Positions 45,968 through 54,651 of a stretch of 64,000 nucleotides of DNA are shown here, in pieces. This DNA is from Photobacterium sp. GB-56 (lineage in GTDB: Bacteria > Pseudomonadota > Gammaproteobacteria > Enterobacterales > Vibrionaceae). The notes beneath the pieces were generated by a model. That model searched no databases, had not been told where the DNA came from, and was given only the letters and a program-made list of their open reading frames with translations. The translations under genes and the position numbers were made by a program. Every line of letters begins with the position of its first letter. Position 1 is the stretch's first letter. The stretch covers positions 310,001 through 374,000 of the forward strand of contig NZ_PYNW01000003.1 in the NCBI RefSeq assembly GCF_003026105.1, written 5' to 3'.

Positions 45968-47677
45968 ATGAAGTTTAGTCGAAAAAAAATAAATACATTC
46001 ATTGGTTCGGTAATGGCGGTTTCGGCTTTATTGACTTGTGGCTCGGCTTTCGCTGCTAATAATGTGGCGCAACCAGATTTAGATTGGCATGTGTTAGATG
46101 GTGTTAAGATAAATAGCACTGCGTCTTTATGTCCGCAATCAACCGTAAAAGTGTGTAACGATAACATCTTAGATGCACTATATGCTGATAATAACTTCAT
46201 GCCATTTTGGTTAAACCCTGCGCTTGTCAGTGCGATCATGCCGCAATTACAAGCGTTGGCAGATTCAGATACACTACCTGGTATGAAGCAGCGCCTACAA
46301 GAGTTGAAGAAATTAGAGACAAGGCAAGATGAGCGTGGCTTTGATTTACTATTAACGGATACCTATTTGGTGTACGTGGATTATGTGCACCAGTTAATGC
46401 AAGATCCTCGACCGTTATACAATTCACAGCCAGTAAAATTAACGCCTTTGTCGTTAACAATGGCGCAGAAATATTTCCCATTAACGGTTCAAAAAATCAA
46501 TTCTCTTATTCCTTCTTCGCAGTTTGTTCCAACAATGGGGGTGATTAACCATTTATTAAGTTTGCCAGCTAACCCACTGGATTCAAGTGTTGTTCACTTC
46601 GATAAGGTTATTAGCATTGGTGAGCCGATCCCTTATGGCGACAAAGTTGCAACGGTGCTTTGGAATCTGGGTTATTTAACTCAGCCTGAGTATCAACAAG
46701 TTGTGGCTCAAGCAACAATTACCAATACTGGTGTGATTAACCAAGCGATCAAAGCTTTTGAAGGAAACTATGGCTTGAAGATGGACGGCATTATCGGGCC
46801 TGACGTTATGAGTCAATTAACACGCCCTTATTCAAGTTTGGTACGTCTTGCTGCATTAAACTTACAACGTGAGCGTTTTGCCCAATTAGAAGGGGATGGT
46901 CCACAAATTATTGTGAATATTCCTGATTACAAAATGACGCTATACGATAATCAAAAGCCAGTTTTTGAGTCGAAAATTATTGATGGGATGCCAAAACGTC
47001 CAACCAATTTGTTTCAGTCATACATTAATACGGTTGTGATAAACCCATACTGGTATGTACCTGAAACCATTAAAGTGCAGAATACGATTCCATCGGCTAA
47101 AGCAAATCCTAATTTCTTAACGAATAGTCGTATGGATGTGATTAATAGCTGGAGTGATCGCTCTGTTGTGCCACCGAGTTCTATTGACTGGGCAACGGTA
47201 AATCCAAAAACATTTACTCATGAGTTTCGTCAAGATCCTGGCCCTGAAAATGCGCTTGGACGAGTTGCATTTTTGATGCCTGATTCATTCTCTGTGTATA
47301 TGCATGATGAAGCGCAATCAGAGTATCCATTGTTTAATCGTCGTCATCGCGATTTAAGCTCTGGCTGTATGCGTGTACAACAACCACGTAAAATGGCGAC
47401 ACTTATTTTGTCTTACCAAAATATGCCTAACTTGCCTTCTGTTGACGATATGATTAATACCAACAACCACCGTGAGATTGGCTTGGATACACATGTGAAT
47501 CTTGATGTGGCTTACTTAACGGCATGGGTAACACCGAATGGTCAGTTAGCGATACGTCCTGATATTTACGGTTACGATAGCCCTCGCGCTAAACCGATTC
47601 AGAATCAATTTATTTCGATTCCCAATTACCGCACTCATCAACGTATGGCACTGGCATTGAATGGGCAAAGTAGTTAA
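45968..47677 (+). CDS. L,D-transpeptidase (LdtD/YcbB type)
   Basis: A 569-residue exported enzyme that makes 3-3 (mDAP-mDAP) crosslinks in peptidoglycan. Signal peptide ends SAFA at about 28. A peptidoglycan-binding helix region (VINQAIKAFEGNYGLKMDG) precedes the YkuD domain, whose catalytic Cys467 lies in HRDLSSGCMRV. Size, order and motif match YcbB/LdtD. AAGGA sits seven bases before ATG at 45968. The gene ends at a strong terminator. Confidence 0.9.
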   Translation: MKFSRKKINTFIGSVMAVSALLTCGSAFAANNVAQPDLDWHVLDGVKINSTASLCPQSTVKVCNDNILDALYADNNFMPFWLNPALVSAIMPQLQALADSDTLPGMKQRLQELKKLETRQDERGFDLLLTDTYLVYVDYVHQLMQDPRPLYNSQPVKLTPLSLTMAQKYFPLTVQKINSLIPSSQFVPTMGVINHLLSLPANPLDSSVVHFDKVISIGEPIPYGDKVATVLWNLGYLTQPEYQQVVAQATITNTGVINQAIKAFEGNYGLKMDGIIGPDVMSQLTRPYSSLVRLAALNLQRERFAQLEGDGPQIIVNIPDYKMTLYDNQKPVFESKIIDGMPKRPTNLFQSYINTVVINPYWYVPETIKVQNTIPSAKANPNFLTNSRMDVINSWSDRSVVPPSSIDWATVNPKTFTHEFRQDPGPENALGRVAFLMPDSFSVYMHDEAQSEYPLFNRRHRDLSSGCMRVQQPRKMATLILSYQNMPNLPSVDDMINTNNHREIGLDTHVNLDVAYLTAWVTPNGQLAIRPDIYGYDSPRAKPIQNQFISIPNYRTHQRMALALNGQSS

Positions 47678-47730
47678 TTCGAAAGTAGGTTTTAGTTTCG
47701 AAGAATAAAGCGCTTATTCAGCGTATGAAA

Positions 47731-47762
47731 AAGGCTAAGTGCAATACACTTAGCCTTTTTGC
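47731..47762 (+). terminator. Terminator of the L,D-transpeptidase gene
   Basis: Stem AAAGGCTAAGTG / CACTTAGCCTTTT, loop CAATA, then T's. Confidence 0.92.
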
Positions 47763-47867
47763 TGTATTTAATCGGGCAATATTTATAGGCTGCTGTTAAT
47801 AAATGAAATGCTGACGGATGAGCGGGGAGGGATGCCAATTTTTCGATGAGTAATTACTGATCAATTT

Positions 47868-48341
47868 TCAGTCTATTCGGGTTATAAAGGTTTGCTCGTC
47901 ATCCACAAAAGCGACAAAGCCACCGTGATAGATGAACACTCGACCGCGTCCTTCAACGAGGCAAGCAAGTTGTGGGTTCAAACCTTCTTCGTTATCTTTG
48001 CTTTGAAATGTACCTGTATCGGTGATAACACCGCGGAGTACAGGCAAATACCCATAAGTCCGCTTGGCTTGATCAATCAGGCTTAATTCGCTGGTGGTAG
48101 AGAAGCAATAAGGTATTTTACCGGCTTCTTCGATAAACATAGTTTTGAATTCTTCAAAAGCTGTGATCACCAGCCAGTCAATGTCGTTAACGTGATGGAT
48201 AAACATAGAGTTTCTCGGTAATTCTGATATGCAGATTCTATCACTATCAGGGCTGAGTGGAGTAGATATTGCGCCTAAAACTAGCGAGGTATTGAGAGTG
48301 ACCGTGGCGACAAGAAACGTAAGCCTGAAAAAGTAGCTCAT
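47868..48341 (-). CDS. Secreted hypothetical protein divergent from sigZ
   Basis: A 157-residue protein with a signal peptide (VTLNTSLVLG). Three cysteines occur in the mature part (RICISEL, YCFSTT, LACLVE). The family is not recognised. It is transcribed away from the sigma-factor gene, and the 22-bp inverted repeat at 48424-48471 lies between the two starts, so both could share a control site. Confidence 0.6.
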   Translation of the reverse strand: MSYFFRLTFLVATVTLNTSLVLGAISTPLSPDSDRICISELPRNSMFIHHVNDIDWLVITAFEEFKTMFIEEAGKIPYCFSTTSELSLIDQAKRTYGYLPVLRGVITDTGTFQSKDNEEGLNPQLACLVEGRGRVFIYHGGFVAFVDDEQTFITRID

Positions 48342-48423
48342 TTTGTTGCTTTCATTTGCGCGGACATGGGATGCCTTAAATGTGACAGGGAATGGTTGCT
48401 TGAATTGTTAGATCTTTGCGCTT

Positions 48424-48471
48424 TACCTACTCACTATATTTCGATTATTATCGAAATATAGTGAGTAGGTA
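48424..48471 (+). promoter_or_regulatory. 22-bp perfect inverted repeat upstream of the sigma-factor gene
   Basis: The arms 48424-48445 and 48450-48471 are exact inverted repeats with a four-base centre TATT. The ends read TACCTACTCACTATATTTCG and its mirror. There is no T run after it, so it is not a standard terminator. It lies 20 bases before the start of the sigma factor. It could be an operator for a dimeric repressor or a strong leader hairpin. Confidence 0.85.
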
Positions 48472-48491
48472 TCGATAATAGAGGAAACGCT

Positions 48492-49082
48492 ATGTTAGCA
48501 GAGTGGCTCATACACAAAGATCAACTAAGAAGTTACATAGTGAAAAAGACGGGAGATCTTGATTTAGCTGATGACATTTTGCAGGACGTTTACATCAAGG
48601 CCAGTCAAAAGATTGAACAACTAGAATCGAGAGATAAGCTCCACAATTGGTTGTATCGCATTACGCATAATACGATTATGGATTTTTATCGGACTCAACA
48701 AATTCACGAAGAGCTGCTTGACAATCAAGTGGCAGAAGAAATGTCGGCAGAGCTAATTAACCTGCAAGCGGTGGCGCAGTGTTTACGTCCAATGTTTGAT
48801 TGCTTGCCCGAGAAATACCGGCAAGTGATGATTCTTGCAGAGCTTGATGGATTGTCGCAGCAGGCTGTTGCTGAACAATTAGGGCTATCACTTTCAGCAA
48901 CGAAGAGTCGCATTCAACGAGGTCGCGTAAAGCTAAAAGAGATCTTAATGGATTGCTGCAACATCGAAGCAGGAGGTGAGGGAATTGTCGATTTTGACCC
49001 TGATCCAAAGTGCGTAGAGTTCTGCAAAACAAGCGCGATGAATGACGGTGTTCATCAATCAGCCCAGGTGACCACACTCTAG
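48492..49082 (+). CDS. sigZ: ECF sigma factor, SigZ type
   Basis: A 196-residue RNA polymerase sigma factor. Region 2 is at about 10-75 (DLADDILQDVYIKA, RDKLHNWLYRITHN) and region 4 at about 105-155 (PEKYRQVMILAELDGLSQQAVAEQLGL, split here by eye). The C-terminus has a cysteine group, ILMDCCNIEAGG and later KCVEFC, as in SigZ-type factors. No anti-sigma gene lies beside it. AGAGGAAA precedes the ATG. It is followed, after 216 bases, by the thiol-peptide operon on the same strand, its probable target. Confidence 0.88.
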   Translation: MLAEWLIHKDQLRSYIVKKTGDLDLADDILQDVYIKASQKIEQLESRDKLHNWLYRITHNTIMDFYRTQQIHEELLDNQVAEEMSAELINLQAVAQCLRPMFDCLPEKYRQVMILAELDGLSQQAVAEQLGLSLSATKSRIQRGRVKLKEILMDCCNIEAGGEGIVDFDPDPKCVEFCKTSAMNDGVHQSAQVTTL

Positions 49083-49234
49083 ATGATTTCTTGAATACTG
49101 GGGCGTACAACTGCATGATTTTTACTATGATGCACTTGTGACTGCCTCATTACCTTGCCTAACAACAGCGTTTTTTCCTTGCCTTTCCCATCCACATTTT
49201 CGTCAAAAATTAATTATAAAAATAGCGAATATTT

Positions 49235-49263
49235 TTGCGTCTTTTTTGGTTTTATTGCGTCTT
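49235..49263 (+). promoter_or_regulatory. 9-bp direct repeat upstream of gshA
   Basis: TTGCGTCTT occurs at 49235-49243 and again at 49255-49263, exactly 20 bases apart (two helical turns). It lies about 35-65 bases before the gshA start. It could be a regulator or sigma-factor contact site; no function is proven. Confidence 0.5.
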
Positions 49264-49298
49264 CACAGAGTGAATAACACTTTTATTGAATAAGACAA

Positions 49299-50972
49299 AT
49301 GAAAAATAAAGCCACCCCAATTGATATAGAGACTCTGGTTGATGAGTCGCTGTTGGTATTTATAGCAAGTGATGATGTGCAAGATACACTGCAAGGTGTT
49401 CGTCGTGGTATAGAGCGTGAAATGCTTCGAGTGACACCAAGTGCTCAGCTTTCGCACCGGCCCCATCCGAAATCGCTAGGTTCCGCACTGACTCACCCAT
49501 ACATCACGACCGATTTTTCAGAAGCACAGTTGGAACTAGTGACGCCTGCGGTGACCGGTAGAAAGGAAACATTTAAAAAATTGGCTTCGTTACACCACTT
49601 TGTAGCTACACATTTGCCGGAAGGTGAATCAATGTGGGCGGCAAGTATGCCTCCGTCTCTACCTTTAGATAGTGATATTGCGATAGCAAATTATGGCACA
49701 TCCAATGTGGGTATGGCGAAGATGCGTTATCGAGAAGGCTTAGCAAACCGTTATGGAAAAAGAATGCAGCTTATTTCAGGCATTCATTACAATTTTTCGT
49801 TACCAAAACCTTTCTGGCAGATGCTTCATGCAAATACAGAAAGTCAATTGCCGCTAGAAGATTTTATTTCTGAGCGATATTTTCATCTGATCCGCAATGT
49901 TCTACGCAATGGTTGGATCATTCCATATTTGTTTGGTGCTTCACCCGCAGCCGACAAGAGCTATCTGCGAGATAAGCCTTATCAGTTACTGCAGTTAGAT
50001 AGCACGACAGATTACTTACCTTGGGCGACATCGTTGCGCTTAAGTAACTTAGGGTACGGAAGTAGTGAGCAATCTCGATTCCCGATCAGCTTTAATAGCA
50101 AACAGGATTATCTGATCGGACTATGCAAAGCATTAACTCAACCCAGTGTGCAATATTCATACTTAGCAGAGCATCAACAGTTGAATGGTTCGGTTCTTCA
50201 ACTCGAAAATGAATTATACGGTTCCATACGTCCTAAAATTGTCAATGCACAAATGCGCCCATTGGTGGCCATGTGTCATTACGGGGTGGAATACATAGAA
50301 TTACGCAGTTTGGACAATAATCCTTTGTTACCGCTTGGTATTGATGAACTTCAAAGTCAATTCATCGATCTATTTCTACTTTACAGCGCATTATCGCCTA
50401 GCCCTGAAATAAGTAAGCAGGAAAGAACCTTGATTATGCAAAGGCAAGAGTTGGTCGCGACACAGGGCAGAAAGCCGAATTTGATGTTGCCTACCTTGAA
50501 TGGTGAGGTGCTACTGACGGATTTGGCGAAACCACTAATGAACCTGTTAGCCAAAATGGCGACCATCATGGATGGCGGGCAGAATACTAATGGCTATGAG
50601 AAAGCCGTGATGCGTGAACAAGCCAAGTTTGATGCCAGCCAGTTAACGCCTTCAGCACAGATTTTAGCGGTTATGGAGCAAGAAAACCTAAACTTCACAA
50701 CGTTAATGAAAAGCTATTCAGACGAGCACCAACAAGGATATTTGAGCGATACGCTCTCTGACGATGAAATGACACAATTACAAATGCTGGCATACAACTC
50801 TTTACTTGAGCAAAAACAGCTAGAGGCAGGAAATGAAGAAAACTTTGATGAGTATTTAGCCCAAAAACGTCATATCAATTGTGAAATGCCTTCTCGGGCT
50901 GATGCCGCGTTATCAATGCAAAGATATTCGATGCAATTTCAAGACAATAAAGAGCCAGCTAATCAATTATGA
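49299..50972 (+). CDS. gshA: Glutamate--cysteine ligase (GshA family)
   Basis: Makes gamma-glutamylcysteine from Glu and Cys with ATP, the first step of glutathione-type synthesis. The 557 residues match the E. coli GshA (518) blocks: GIEREMLRV, HPYITTDFSEAQLELVTP, YGTSNVG, YREGLANRYG, ISGIHYNFSLP, GWIIPYLFGASPA, ENELYGSIRPK and EYIELRSLDNNP. It overlaps the next gene by four bases (ATGA). A genome of this type normally has its own gshA elsewhere, so this is likely a second copy. The cassette looks less AT-rich than neighbouring genes. Confidence 0.92.
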   Translation: MKNKATPIDIETLVDESLLVFIASDDVQDTLQGVRRGIEREMLRVTPSAQLSHRPHPKSLGSALTHPYITTDFSEAQLELVTPAVTGRKETFKKLASLHHFVATHLPEGESMWAASMPPSLPLDSDIAIANYGTSNVGMAKMRYREGLANRYGKRMQLISGIHYNFSLPKPFWQMLHANTESQLPLEDFISERYFHLIRNVLRNGWIIPYLFGASPAADKSYLRDKPYQLLQLDSTTDYLPWATSLRLSNLGYGSSEQSRFPISFNSKQDYLIGLCKALTQPSVQYSYLAEHQQLNGSVLQLENELYGSIRPKIVNAQMRPLVAMCHYGVEYIELRSLDNNPLLPLGIDELQSQFIDLFLLYSALSPSPEISKQERTLIMQRQELVATQGRKPNLMLPTLNGEVLLTDLAKPLMNLLAKMATIMDGGQNTNGYEKAVMREQAKFDASQLTPSAQILAVMEQENLNFTTLMKSYSDEHQQGYLSDTLSDDEMTQLQMLAYNSLLEQKQLEAGNEENFDEYLAQKRHINCEMPSRADAALSMQRYSMQFQDNKEPANQL

Positions 50973-52804
50973 ATATGCTTTGGAAATTAAAAGGCTACAT
51001 CAAAATGTATGGCCGGCACTATCTCATTGCCCTTATCGCTTTGCAGTTGGTTGCTTTGATCAATTTGGTGCCTTCATGGCTGATCGGTCGAGTAGTCGAC
51101 GGCATTAATCAAGGAACATTAGATGCACACAACCTAGTTATCTACGTCGGTGGAATCATTGTTTCGGGTGCGGCAATGTATGGTCTGCGCTTTGTGTGGC
51201 AAAGCAAGTTATATGGGGCGTCTATTGCGATTACTCGTGTAATGCGCAGTGAATTGTTTCAAAAGTTCTCACAACTTCCTCCTGCTTTTTATGCTCGCCG
51301 CAGTGCTGGTGATTTAATGGCGCATGCAACCAATGATCTTAACGCTGTTGAAGAGACTATGGGCATGGGAATTATGACGTTAGCGGACTCTTTCATCGCA
51401 GGTATAACCGTCATTTTAGGGATGATTTTTGTTGTCAGTGGTGAACTGACCGCCATTGCGCTGCTTCCCTTTCCGTTGTTAGTGCTGATCACTCGTCGTT
51501 ATGGAGTGCAGCTACATAAAGCTTTTGGAAAGGCACAGTCTGCATTTTCTGATTTAACGGAAGAGACGCGTGAAACGGTATCGGGCATTCGTGCGGTTCG
51601 TACACACGGTATTTCTGGTCGTCAAGAACAACGCTTTGGACAAACCTTAGACCAAACGGTCGATGCCAATCTGACTGTAGCGAAAGTCGATGCAGCGTTC
51701 ACTCCAACAATACAATTGGTTTACGGATTGTCGTTTGTGATCGCTCTTGGATACGGCGCATGGTTAATCGAACAGGGTAGTATCACTGTCGGTCTCTTTA
51801 CGACTTTTACTTTGTACCTTGGTCAACTGCTGGGTCCATTTATGCAGTTTGGTTGGCAATTCAATGTCTTTCAACGGGGTAAGACCTCTTGGCGTCGGTT
51901 GGAGCATTTGTTTGCGGAACACTCGGAAGTGGTTGAGGGGGATCTAACATTAGCCAAAGATTCGGATTCAAGTATGTCATTTGATATCCGAGAATTTAGC
52001 TATGAGCAATCAAATCGAAGAGTTTTGGAGAGCGTAAAGTTTGAAGTGCCATCAGGTGGATTAGTGGGCATTACTGGGCCAACAGGTAGTGGCAAAAGTA
52101 CGCTTCTGCATCTGGCTTTGCGTCAATTTAAACTTGAGCAGCCATCCAGTATTCATGTTTCAGGCATGCAAAGTGACAGCCTCACCTTTGATGCTTTGCG
52201 CAGCAAAATGGCTTGGGTTCCTCAAAAGCCGTATTTATTTTCCGGCACGATCGCAGAGAACATTGCCCTGTCAAAACCGAATGCGTCGTTGGCTGAAATA
52301 AAGCATGTGGCAGACATGGCTTCTATTCGAGCAGAAATTGAAGCGATGCCCGAGGGTTTTGATACCCGACTTAGAGAAGGCGGTACGAATCTATCGGGGG
52401 GCCAAAAGCAGCGATTAACACTTGCTAGAGCACTCCTGTCGGACACTGATATCTTGTTGTTAGATGATCCTTTCAGCGCATTAGATATAAAAACAGAGGC
52501 GCAAGTTCGTCAAAATTTACAATCGTATTATTCTCACAAAACGATGCTGCTTGTCACCCAGCGCCTGACCAACCTTATTGAAGCTGACCAAATCTTAGTA
52601 TTAAACGATGGTCAGGTGGAGGAACGCGGTTCTCATCATCAATTATTGGCAAACCAAGGTTGGTATTCCATGGTTTATCAGCGTCAAAGTCAGTTAGGGG
52701 AGAAAGGCCCGTTGGTGAGCGCAGAAGCATTGCATGCACGTTCAAGCAGTACTTTTAACGTTAACAACGATCCTGCTCTGAAGGAGATCTACCATGGGAA
52801 ATAA
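50969..52804 (+). CDS. Heterodimeric ABC exporter subunit, MdlA-like, with a degenerate ATP site
   Basis: A 611-residue half-exporter: six helices (about 15-300) and an ATPase domain. Walker A is GPTGSGKST and the signature LSGGQKQR is normal. But the Walker B reads ILLLDDPFSALD, with Asp where the catalytic Glu should be, and the H-loop reads LVTQRLT with Gln in place of His. This is the non-consensus half of an asymmetric pair. It starts inside the gshA stop and overlaps the next gene by 11 bases, so translation is coupled throughout. MdlA/BmrC-like; the substrate is proposed to be the peptide made by its neighbours. Confidence 0.88.
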   Translation: MNMLWKLKGYIKMYGRHYLIALIALQLVALINLVPSWLIGRVVDGINQGTLDAHNLVIYVGGIIVSGAAMYGLRFVWQSKLYGASIAITRVMRSELFQKFSQLPPAFYARRSAGDLMAHATNDLNAVEETMGMGIMTLADSFIAGITVILGMIFVVSGELTAIALLPFPLLVLITRRYGVQLHKAFGKAQSAFSDLTEETRETVSGIRAVRTHGISGRQEQRFGQTLDQTVDANLTVAKVDAAFTPTIQLVYGLSFVIALGYGAWLIEQGSITVGLFTTFTLYLGQLLGPFMQFGWQFNVFQRGKTSWRRLEHLFAEHSEVVEGDLTLAKDSDSSMSFDIREFSYEQSNRRVLESVKFEVPSGGLVGITGPTGSGKSTLLHLALRQFKLEQPSSIHVSGMQSDSLTFDALRSKMAWVPQKPYLFSGTIAENIALSKPNASLAEIKHVADMASIRAEIEAMPEGFDTRLREGGTNLSGGQKQRLTLARALLSDTDILLLDDPFSALDIKTEAQVRQNLQSYYSHKTMLLVTQRLTNLIEADQILVLNDGQVEERGSHHQLLANQGWYSMVYQRQSQLGEKGPLVSAEALHARSSSTFNVNNDPALKEIYHGK

Positions 52805-54623
52805 TACGCTTTATCGCCGTTTGTTAGCGTTTGCATTGCCGCACAAAGCTCGTTTTGGTTTTGCATTTGTCATGTTGGGGCTAGCGGTCAGTGCAGAAAT
52901 GACAATTCCTTGGTTGGCAAAAAGTGTCCTTGATGACGTAATCGTGCCTCAGCAATTTGAATGGCAACAGCTTATCTTTTTGATTGGGCTGGTTATGTTT
53001 TTTTACATTTTAGCTGCGGTGTTCGGGTATTTTCAGGCGGTCGCTTTTAAACACGGCGCATTGCTTGTGGTCAAAGATGTGCGCGAGCAGTTATTTCGCC
53101 ATGTGCTGAACTTTCCCATTGCGACATTCGACAAGCTGCCGACGGGGAAGCTGGTCTCTTACATTACTAACGACACTGAGTCATTGCGAAATATGTTCGT
53201 GTCGACGCTACCTACCGTGGTTCAAGGATCCTTACGTATTTTAGCCACTTTTATTGCTATGGCGTTTTTAGACTGGCGTTTGATGTTATTAAGCTTGGTG
53301 TTGATCCCCATATTACTTGTGACCATGCATCTATATCGCAAGATTTCAACGCCAGTATTTGATGGCATTCGAGTTCAAGTCAGCAACATCAATGGCCAAA
53401 TCAATGAGTCGTTACAGGGAATGGCGTTGATTCAAGCGTTTCGCCAGCAGAAACGCTTTCAAACCAAGTTTGAGAAAGAAAATCAAAGCTGGTTTAACTT
53501 CAGAACCAAATCGGTAGCTATTGATAGTTTGATGTTGTTGCCATTGACCCGTTTGATTGGGACGCTGACCGTAGCGGGTATTGTTGCCTGGTTTGCAGGG
53601 GCTTCAATGTCGACCGTTGTGGAAGTGGGCACCTTATACGCTTTCTTAAACTATGTTGAGCGATTCTTTGACCCGTTCCGACAGTTATCGATGGAACTGC
53701 ATAAATTGCAGGTTGCTACGGTATCGTCAAAACGTATTTTTGAGCTACTAGACGATGAGTCTGAGGTTCATCATCAAGTGATGCCAGAGGTAGAGTTCAA
53801 TGATAGTCACGATATTGAGTTTCGCAATGTCACTATGGGGTACGAAGAAGATAACCCCGTGCTTAAAGACGTTAGCTTTACAGCAAAAAGTGGTGAGTTC
53901 ACCGCAATTGTCGGCCATACCGGAAGCGGGAAAAGCTCCGTAATCAATCTGTTAATGCGTTTTTATCAACAACAGCAGGGTGACATTTTCATTGGCGGGC
54001 AATCGCTTCGAACTCTTCCAGAAGCACAATTGCGTAAGTTGTTTGGCTTGGTATCGCAAGATCCAACCATCTTTAGTGGTTCAATTGAAGATAACATTAA
54101 CTTATCTCACGATGTTCTTACCATTGATAAAACAAGTGCAAACACATTGGCGAAAAGCCGTGAGAGAGCGATTCATGCAGCCCAATTGGTGCAAGCAGAC
54201 CGATTCATTCATCGTCTACCTGATGGTTTTGAACACAAACCAGGTAATGGCGGTGCCTCGCTTTCCGTTGGGGAAAGGCAGTTATTGGCGTTAGCTCGGG
54301 CGATTTCCCACGATCCGAAAATATTTCTACTCGATGAAGCCACGGCGAATATCGACAGTGAATCGGAAGAAGCGGTTAAACAGGCGCTTGATAATATCCA
54401 GGGCGGCAGAACGGTTATTGCTGTGGCACACCGGTTATCTACCATTCAAAACGCTGATCAGATTTTGATGATGAACAGCGGCAAGGTCGTACAAAGAGGC
54501 ACACATCAAGAACTGATTGCTCAAGATGGCGACTATCGAGATTTGTACCTAAGTCAAAAAGCGCAAGAAGAACATGACACTCAAAACAGCACGCTTGGTT
54601 TAACCGCCGCCAGTGCAGCATAA
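52794..54623 (+). CDS. Heterodimeric ABC exporter subunit, MdlB-like
   Basis: A 609-residue half-exporter with six helices and an ATPase domain. Walker A is GHTGSGKSS, Walker B IFLLDEATANID with the catalytic Glu, and the H-loop IAVAHRLST with His. The signature, however, is LSVGERQLL rather than LSGGQ. Combined with the first subunit, one ATP site is all-consensus (Walker and His here, LSGGQ there) and the other has all three defects. The ribosome site AAGGAG is seven bases before ATG. It resembles E. coli MdlB. Confidence 0.9.
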   Translation: MGNNTLYRRLLAFALPHKARFGFAFVMLGLAVSAEMTIPWLAKSVLDDVIVPQQFEWQQLIFLIGLVMFFYILAAVFGYFQAVAFKHGALLVVKDVREQLFRHVLNFPIATFDKLPTGKLVSYITNDTESLRNMFVSTLPTVVQGSLRILATFIAMAFLDWRLMLLSLVLIPILLVTMHLYRKISTPVFDGIRVQVSNINGQINESLQGMALIQAFRQQKRFQTKFEKENQSWFNFRTKSVAIDSLMLLPLTRLIGTLTVAGIVAWFAGASMSTVVEVGTLYAFLNYVERFFDPFRQLSMELHKLQVATVSSKRIFELLDDESEVHHQVMPEVEFNDSHDIEFRNVTMGYEEDNPVLKDVSFTAKSGEFTAIVGHTGSGKSSVINLLMRFYQQQQGDIFIGGQSLRTLPEAQLRKLFGLVSQDPTIFSGSIEDNINLSHDVLTIDKTSANTLAKSRERAIHAAQLVQADRFIHRLPDGFEHKPGNGGASLSVGERQLLALARAISHDPKIFLLDEATANIDSESEEAVKQALDNIQGGRTVIAVAHRLSTIQNADQILMMNSGKVVQRGTHQELIAQDGDYRDLYLSQKAQEEHDTQNSTLGLTAASAA

Positions 54624-54651
54624 ATATTTAATTATGACGAGCAAGAACATT

